From positions 4,650,001 through 4,714,000 of the forward strand of contig NZ_LT629703.1 in NCBI RefSeq assembly GCF_900103365.1: 64,000 bases of DNA, written 5' to 3'. Positions 60,616 to 64,000 of this stretch are shown here, piece after piece. This stretch comes from Afipia sp. GAS231 (GTDB taxonomy: Bacteria; Pseudomonadota; Alphaproteobacteria; Rhizobiales; Xanthobacteraceae). The position numbers and the translations under genes are program-made. Positions within the stretch are counted from its first letter, which is position 1, and each line of letters starts with the position of its first letter. The notes below the pieces were generated by a model. It worked only from the letters and a program-made list of their open reading frames with translations. It was not told the origin of the DNA and ran no database searches.

Positions 60616-61431
60616 ATGGCCAAAGTCCTGGTCGTTACATCCGGCAAGGGTGGCGTCGGAAAGACCACCTCCACGGCAGCCCTCGGTGCGGCGCTGGCGC
60701 AGAGCGGTCAAAGCGTCGTCGTCGTCGATTTCGACGTCGGCCTGCGCAACCTCGATTTGGTGATGGGAGCCGAACGCCGCGTGGTGTTCGACCTCATCAA
60801 CGTCGTGCAGGGCGTCGCCAAGCTGCCGCAGGCGCTGATCCGCGACAAACGTCTGGAAAATCTGTGGCTGCTGCCGGCCTCGCAAACCCGCGACAAGGAC
60901 GCGCTGACCGACGAGGGCGTCGGCCGCATCATCGCCGAGCTCTCGGCCCGGTTCGACTGGATCCTGTGCGACAGCCCGGCCGGTATCGAGCGGGGCGCCA
61001 CGCTCGCGATGCGCTACGCCGACGAGGCCGTCATCGTCACCAATCCGGAAGTCTCCTCGGTGCGCGACTCCGACCGCATCATCGGCATGCTCGATTCCAA
61101 GACCGTGAAGGCGGAGAAGGGTGAGCGGGTCAAGAAGCACATCCTGATCACCCGCTACGACGCAGCTCGCGCGGCGCGCGGCGAGATGCTCACCATCGAC
61201 GACATTCTCGAAATCCTCGCCACTCCCTTGCTCGGCATCATTCCCGAGAGCCAGGACGTGCTGAAAGCGTCCAACGTTGGCTCGCCGGTGACGCTGAACA
61301 ATGCCGACAGCGCGCCGGCCCGCGCCTATGTCGATGCCGCGCGACGCCTGATGGGCGAGGAACTCGCCATGGTGGTGCCGGTCGAGCGCAAGGGCTTCAT
61401 GGACCGCTTGCTGGGACGGAGGGCCGCATGA
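60616..61431 (+). CDS. minD: Septum site-determining ATPase MinD
   Basis: A 271-residue deviant Walker-A ATPase that oscillates with MinE and recruits MinC. VTSGKGGVGKTTSTAALG is the signature; DFDVGLRNLDLVMGAERRVVFDLINV, ILCDSPAGIERGA and TNPEVSSVRDSDRIIG follow. The C-terminal amphipathic membrane-targeting helix is GFMDRLLGRRAA. AAGGAGA precedes the ATG. The stop overlaps the minE start by four bases (ATGA). Confidence 0.97.
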   Translation: MAKVLVVTSGKGGVGKTTSTAALGAALAQSGQSVVVVDFDVGLRNLDLVMGAERRVVFDLINVVQGVAKLPQALIRDKRLENLWLLPASQTRDKDALTDEGVGRIIAELSARFDWILCDSPAGIERGATLAMRYADEAVIVTNPEVSSVRDSDRIIGMLDSKTVKAEKGERVKKHILITRYDAARAARGEMLTIDDILEILATPLLGIIPESQDVLKASNVGSPVTLNNADSAPARAYVDAARRLMGEELAMVVPVERKGFMDRLLGRRAA

Positions 61432-61724
61432 ATATGAGATTGCTGCGGCTGTTCGGCGGCCGTGATACGTCCGCGCCTGTCGCCCGGGAGCGGCTGCAGA
61501 TCCTGCTGGCGCATGAGCGCGGGCTGCTCGGCCAGCCCGATCTGCTGGCGACGCTGCGCGAGGAAATCCTCGCCGTGGTGTCGAAGCACGTCACGCTCGA
61601 TCCGGAAAAGGTGATCGTCCGGCTCGATCGCGGCAAGACCGTCTCGACCCTGGAAGTCGATATCGAGGTCCCCAACGATTTCGAGAAGTCGAAGGCGGCT
61701 TCCCAACGCCGTATGGCCGGCTGA
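61428..61724 (+). CDS. minE: Cell division topological specificity factor MinE
   Basis: A 98-residue partner that stimulates MinD ATPase activity. The anti-MinCD segment LLRLFGGRD...ARERLQILLAHERG and the topological specificity half EKVIVRLDRGKTVSTLEVDIEVPN are both present. It overlaps minD, so the two are translationally coupled. The 3' end is followed by a family B repeat. Confidence 0.95.
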   Translation: MNMRLLRLFGGRDTSAPVARERLQILLAHERGLLGQPDLLATLREEILAVVSKHVTLDPEKVIVRLDRGKTVSTLEVDIEVPNDFEKSKAASQRRMAG

Positions 61725-61741
61725 GGCGTCACGTCATTTTC

Positions 61742-61853
61742 CGTCATGGCCGGGCAGAAGCGCGAAGCGCGTCTTCGCGCTAGGTGACCCGGCCATCCAC
61801 GACTGCCTTTGCGCCAAGACGTGGATGCCCGGCACAAGGCCGGGCATGACGGC
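61742..61853. repeat. Family B repeat with inserted hairpin module
   Basis: CGTCATGGCCGGG, then CAGAAGCGCGAAGCGCGTCTTCGCGCTAGGTGACCCGGCCAT, and at the other end ACGTGGATGCCCGGCACAAGGCCGGGCATGACGG. It lies between convergent minE and the acyl-CoA synthetase gene. Confidence 0.82.
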
Positions 61854-61866
61854 GATGGCTGTGCGC

Positions 61867-63429
61867 CTATCCCACCATCCGGTCGCGGCCGGTCCAGAAG
61901 CCGGCTTTCAGCACCTTCTTGTCGACCTTGCCGACGCCGGTCATCGGCAACTCCGTGACAAACTTGATCTGCTTGGGCGCATGCGTCGAACCCTTGCGCG
62001 CCTTCACGAGGTTGATCAGCTCCTGCTCGTTCGGCCGCGCGCCTTCGCGCAGCACGACCACCGCGGTAACGGCTTCGCCCCACTTGTCGTCGGGCACGCC
62101 GACCACGGCGACCATCGCGACGTCGGCATGTTGCGACAACACATCCTCGACCTCGCGCGGGAAGATGTTGAAGCCGCCGGAGACGATCATGTCCTTCTTG
62201 CGGTCAAGGATGAACATGTAGCCGCGCTCGTCCTTGCGCGCGATGTCGCCGGTGTGCAGCCAGCCGCTCTTGAGGGTTTCGGCGGTCTGTTCCGGCCGCT
62301 TCCAGTATTCGGCCATCACATGGGTCGCGCGCACGCAGATCTCGCCGGCGTCGCCCATCGCGACTTCCTGGTCGTTGTCGTCCAGTATCCTGACCTCGCA
62401 GGCCGCGATCGGGAAACCGCAGGACAAAAACAGTTCCGGCGTCTTGGGATCGTGATCGGCCTTGCGCAGCACCGACACCGGATAGCATTCGGTCTGGCCG
62501 TAGAGCTGCGAGAACACCGGGCCGATCCGTTCGATGCCTTCGACCAGCCGGCTCGGCGACATCGCGGACGCGCCATACAGCAGCAGTTCGAGCGAGGAGA
62601 GATCGGTCTTGTCGAGCGCCGGATGATCGAGCATCACGTAGATCATGGTCGGCACGAACAGGGTGAAATTGATCTTTTCGCGTTCGATGGTCTTGAACAC
62701 CGCCTCGGGATCGAAGCCTTTCAGCATGTGCACGGTGCCGCCGCGCATCAGGGTCGGCAGCACTTTTGTCCCCGCGACATGGCTGATCGGCGCCACCGTG
62801 AGGTAGCGCGGCGTGTCCGGAATTTCGAAATCGGCCAGGATCGCGTTGGCGAAGCCGCCCAATTCGCGGTGATGGCGCACTGTGCCCTTGGATTTGCCGG
62901 TGGTGCCGCCAGTGTAGTTCAGTGTGGCGATGTCGTCAGGCCCGGCGAACGAGCGCGCGGTGGCGCTGCCGACGGCCTCGATCGCCGCGAGCAGGTCCGC
63001 GCCGTAAGAGGCCGGGCCGAGTGTGAATACGGTCTTCAGGCAGGTGGCTTTGGCGGCGAGTTCGCCGCCGCGGTCGCGAAAGGTGACGCCGTCGACGATC
63101 AGCATCTGCGCTTCGGAATCCTCGAGCTGGAACAGTTGGTCGTCCAGCGAACCCATCGGATGCAGCCAGGTGATCGACAGCCGCGCCAATTGCGCGGCGA
63201 CGCCGGCGCACCAGGTGTCGGCGCGGTTGGCGGTGAGAAAGGCGACGCGGGTGCCGGGCGCGAAGCCGAATTTCGTGAACACGGCCTGCATACGGCCGAT
63301 CATGTCGGTGGTGCCCTGATAGGTGATGGATCCGCCCGGCCAACTGAACGCCGTGCGCGACGGGTAGCGCGCCAACGCCCGCAGGGTCTGTTCGCATGTC
63401 GTCGGAAACGCATAGAGCGGATTGCTCAT
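61867..63429 (-). CDS. Acyl-CoA synthetase (AMP-binding)
   Basis: A 520-residue adenylate-forming enzyme. YTGGTTGKSKGTVRHH is the P-loop, YGQTECYPVSV the A5 motif, GWLHTGDIARKDERGYMFILDRKKDMIVSGGFNIFPREVED the hinge and MTGVGKVDKKVLK the catalytic lysine region. It likely activates a short or medium fatty or aromatic acid. ATG 63429 is preceded by GGGAGGGATC. The gene is transcribed away from the NMO gene at 63578, and a family G repeat separates them. Confidence 0.93.
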   Translation of the reverse strand: MSNPLYAFPTTCEQTLRALARYPSRTAFSWPGGSITYQGTTDMIGRMQAVFTKFGFAPGTRVAFLTANRADTWCAGVAAQLARLSITWLHPMGSLDDQLFQLEDSEAQMLIVDGVTFRDRGGELAAKATCLKTVFTLGPASYGADLLAAIEAVGSATARSFAGPDDIATLNYTGGTTGKSKGTVRHHRELGGFANAILADFEIPDTPRYLTVAPISHVAGTKVLPTLMRGGTVHMLKGFDPEAVFKTIEREKINFTLFVPTMIYVMLDHPALDKTDLSSLELLLYGASAMSPSRLVEGIERIGPVFSQLYGQTECYPVSVLRKADHDPKTPELFLSCGFPIAACEVRILDDNDQEVAMGDAGEICVRATHVMAEYWKRPEQTAETLKSGWLHTGDIARKDERGYMFILDRKKDMIVSGGFNIFPREVEDVLSQHADVAMVAVVGVPDDKWGEAVTAVVVLREGARPNEQELINLVKARKGSTHAPKQIKFVTELPMTGVGKVDKKVLKAGFWTGRDRMVG

Positions 63430-63481
63430 CCTGATCCCTCCCGGGTGTTTTGTAATTGGCGTTAGCCCGTGCCAATGTTGG

Positions 63482-63550
63482 AGCATAGCGTTTTCGAGCG
63501 AAGTGGATACCGGTTCGCGGGAAGAAAACGCGTCAAAACCAAGAGACGCT
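63482..63550. repeat. Intergenic repeat, family G
   Basis: AGCGTTTTCGAGCGAAGTGG, ATACCGGTTCGCGGGAAGAAAACGCGTCAAA and AGAGACGCT, i.e. the same modules as at 50801, placed here before a second nitronate monooxygenase gene. Confidence 0.8.
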
Positions 63551-63577
63551 AGCACAACAAAGCCGGGAAGAAACACC

Positions 63578-64000
63578 TTGCCAACCATCGATCCGCTTTC
63601 GCGATTTCGCGACCGTCTCAGCCTGCCGCTGATCGCAGCCCCGATGTTTCTCGTTTCCGGCGTCGAGCTCGTGGTAGCCGCATGCCGCAACGGCGTGATC
63701 GGCTCATTCCCGACGGTGAATTGCCGCAGCCCCGAGCAGCTCGACGAATGGTTGAGCGAGATCGAAAGCCGATTACGCCGGCATTCCGACGAAACCGGAA
63801 AATCCGCGGCGCCGATCTGCGCGAATCTGATCGTGCATCGCTCCAATGCGCGGCTGGAGCAGGATCTGCAGGTGTTGTTGCGCCACAGACCGGAGATGGT
63901 GATTACGTCGGTCGGTTCTCCAGCGCCGGTGCTGAAGCCGTTGCACGATGCCGGCGCGATCGTGTTCGCCGATGTCGCCTCGATCCGCCACGCCGAGCGC
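63578..64000 (+). CDS. Nitronate monooxygenase, truncated by the window end
   Basis: A 141-residue N-terminal part (TTG start at 63578) of an FMN-dependent nitronate monooxygenase: LSLPLIAAPMFLVSGVELVVAACRNGVIGSFPTVN, then ICANLIVHRSNARLEQDLQVLL. It is a paralogue of the 50928 gene, clearly diverged. The rest, including the catalytic His region, lies beyond the window. Confidence 0.88.
   Translation, partial: MPTIDPLSRFRDRLSLPLIAAPMFLVSGVELVVAACRNGVIGSFPTVNCRSPEQLDEWLSEIESRLRRHSDETGKSAAPICANLIVHRSNARLEQDLQVLLRHRPEMVITSVGSPAPVLKPLHDAGAIVFADVASIRHAER

Overview
The window is GC-rich chromosomal DNA of an alphaproteobacterium, most likely Bradyrhizobium or a close relative in the Nitrobacteraceae. 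This rests on the order hisD - UPF0262 - low-molecular-weight phosphatase - maf - yacG, a TrcR (DUF1013) regulator, a ThrB2-type homoserine kinase beside ispH and rnhA, an NdvA-type glucan exporter, minCDE, and many short palindromic intergenic repeats of the kind common in that lineage. No species can be named from sequence alone. There are no rRNA genes, CRISPR arrays, intact insertion sequences or prophage genes.

Layout. 1-1.9 kb: degenerate DNA holding a well-formed candidate trans-acting sRNA (about 573-658) and a broken TIR-domain gene, then tRNA-Thr(GGT). 2.3-9.2 kb: a cyclic-nucleotide-domain/thioredoxin-reductase-like flavoprotein with an EthD-family protein and a bacterial UBP-type zinc finger; a membrane protein; an alpha/beta hydrolase coupled to an NAD(P)-binding protein; murA and a DUF2948 gene. 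9.4-13.2 kb: hisD cluster, maf, yacG, tRNA-Phe(GAA). 13.3-23.7 kb: accessory-looking DNA with DUF6624, a BON-domain remnant, a CHAD protein, a frameshifted lytic transglycosylase, a serine hydrolase, a 27-residue hydrophobic protein coupled to DUF1488 under a consensus-like EcfG promoter, an aldo/keto reductase, a thioesterase, a Nudix hydrolase and secreted proteins of unknown function. 23.7-31 kb: CitE-like lyase, Bug-type and TAXI-type binding proteins, fused TRAP permease, DUF1850 and an SDR. 31-48 kb: paired TPR/LprI-like proteins, prpE, small genes, trcR, ispH-thrB-rnhA, a peroxiredoxin, fadD-like ligase, DD-carboxypeptidase, ndvA-like exporter and an NMT1-type binding protein. 48-64 kb: a HisE-like pyrophosphohydrolase, a DedA/YqaA-like membrane protein, nitronate monooxygenase, upp, SDR, a leaderless ArsR-AHSA1 regulator with downstream RibD-like and redoxin genes, a thioesterase, an unusual ABC binding protein, minCDE, an acyl-CoA synthetase, and a second nitronate monooxygenase cut by the window end.

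How the genes work together. Housekeeping functions include peptidoglycan synthesis and turnover (murA, DD-carboxypeptidase, decayed transglycosylase), histidine, threonine and isoprenoid synthesis, septum placement (minCDE, with CtrA-like half-sites upstream) and cell-cycle control (trcR). Carboxylate and acyl-CoA metabolism is spread over several loci: TRAP/TAXI uptake, prpE, two acyl-CoA ligases and three hotdog thioesterase or lyase genes. At least seven families of intergenic palindromic repeats separate the transcription units, and some look built from interchangeable hairpin modules. The most interesting less-described features are the sRNA, the flavoprotein/EthD/UBP-finger group, the EcfG-driven small protein/DUF1488 pair and the leaderless ArsR-AHSA1 operon.
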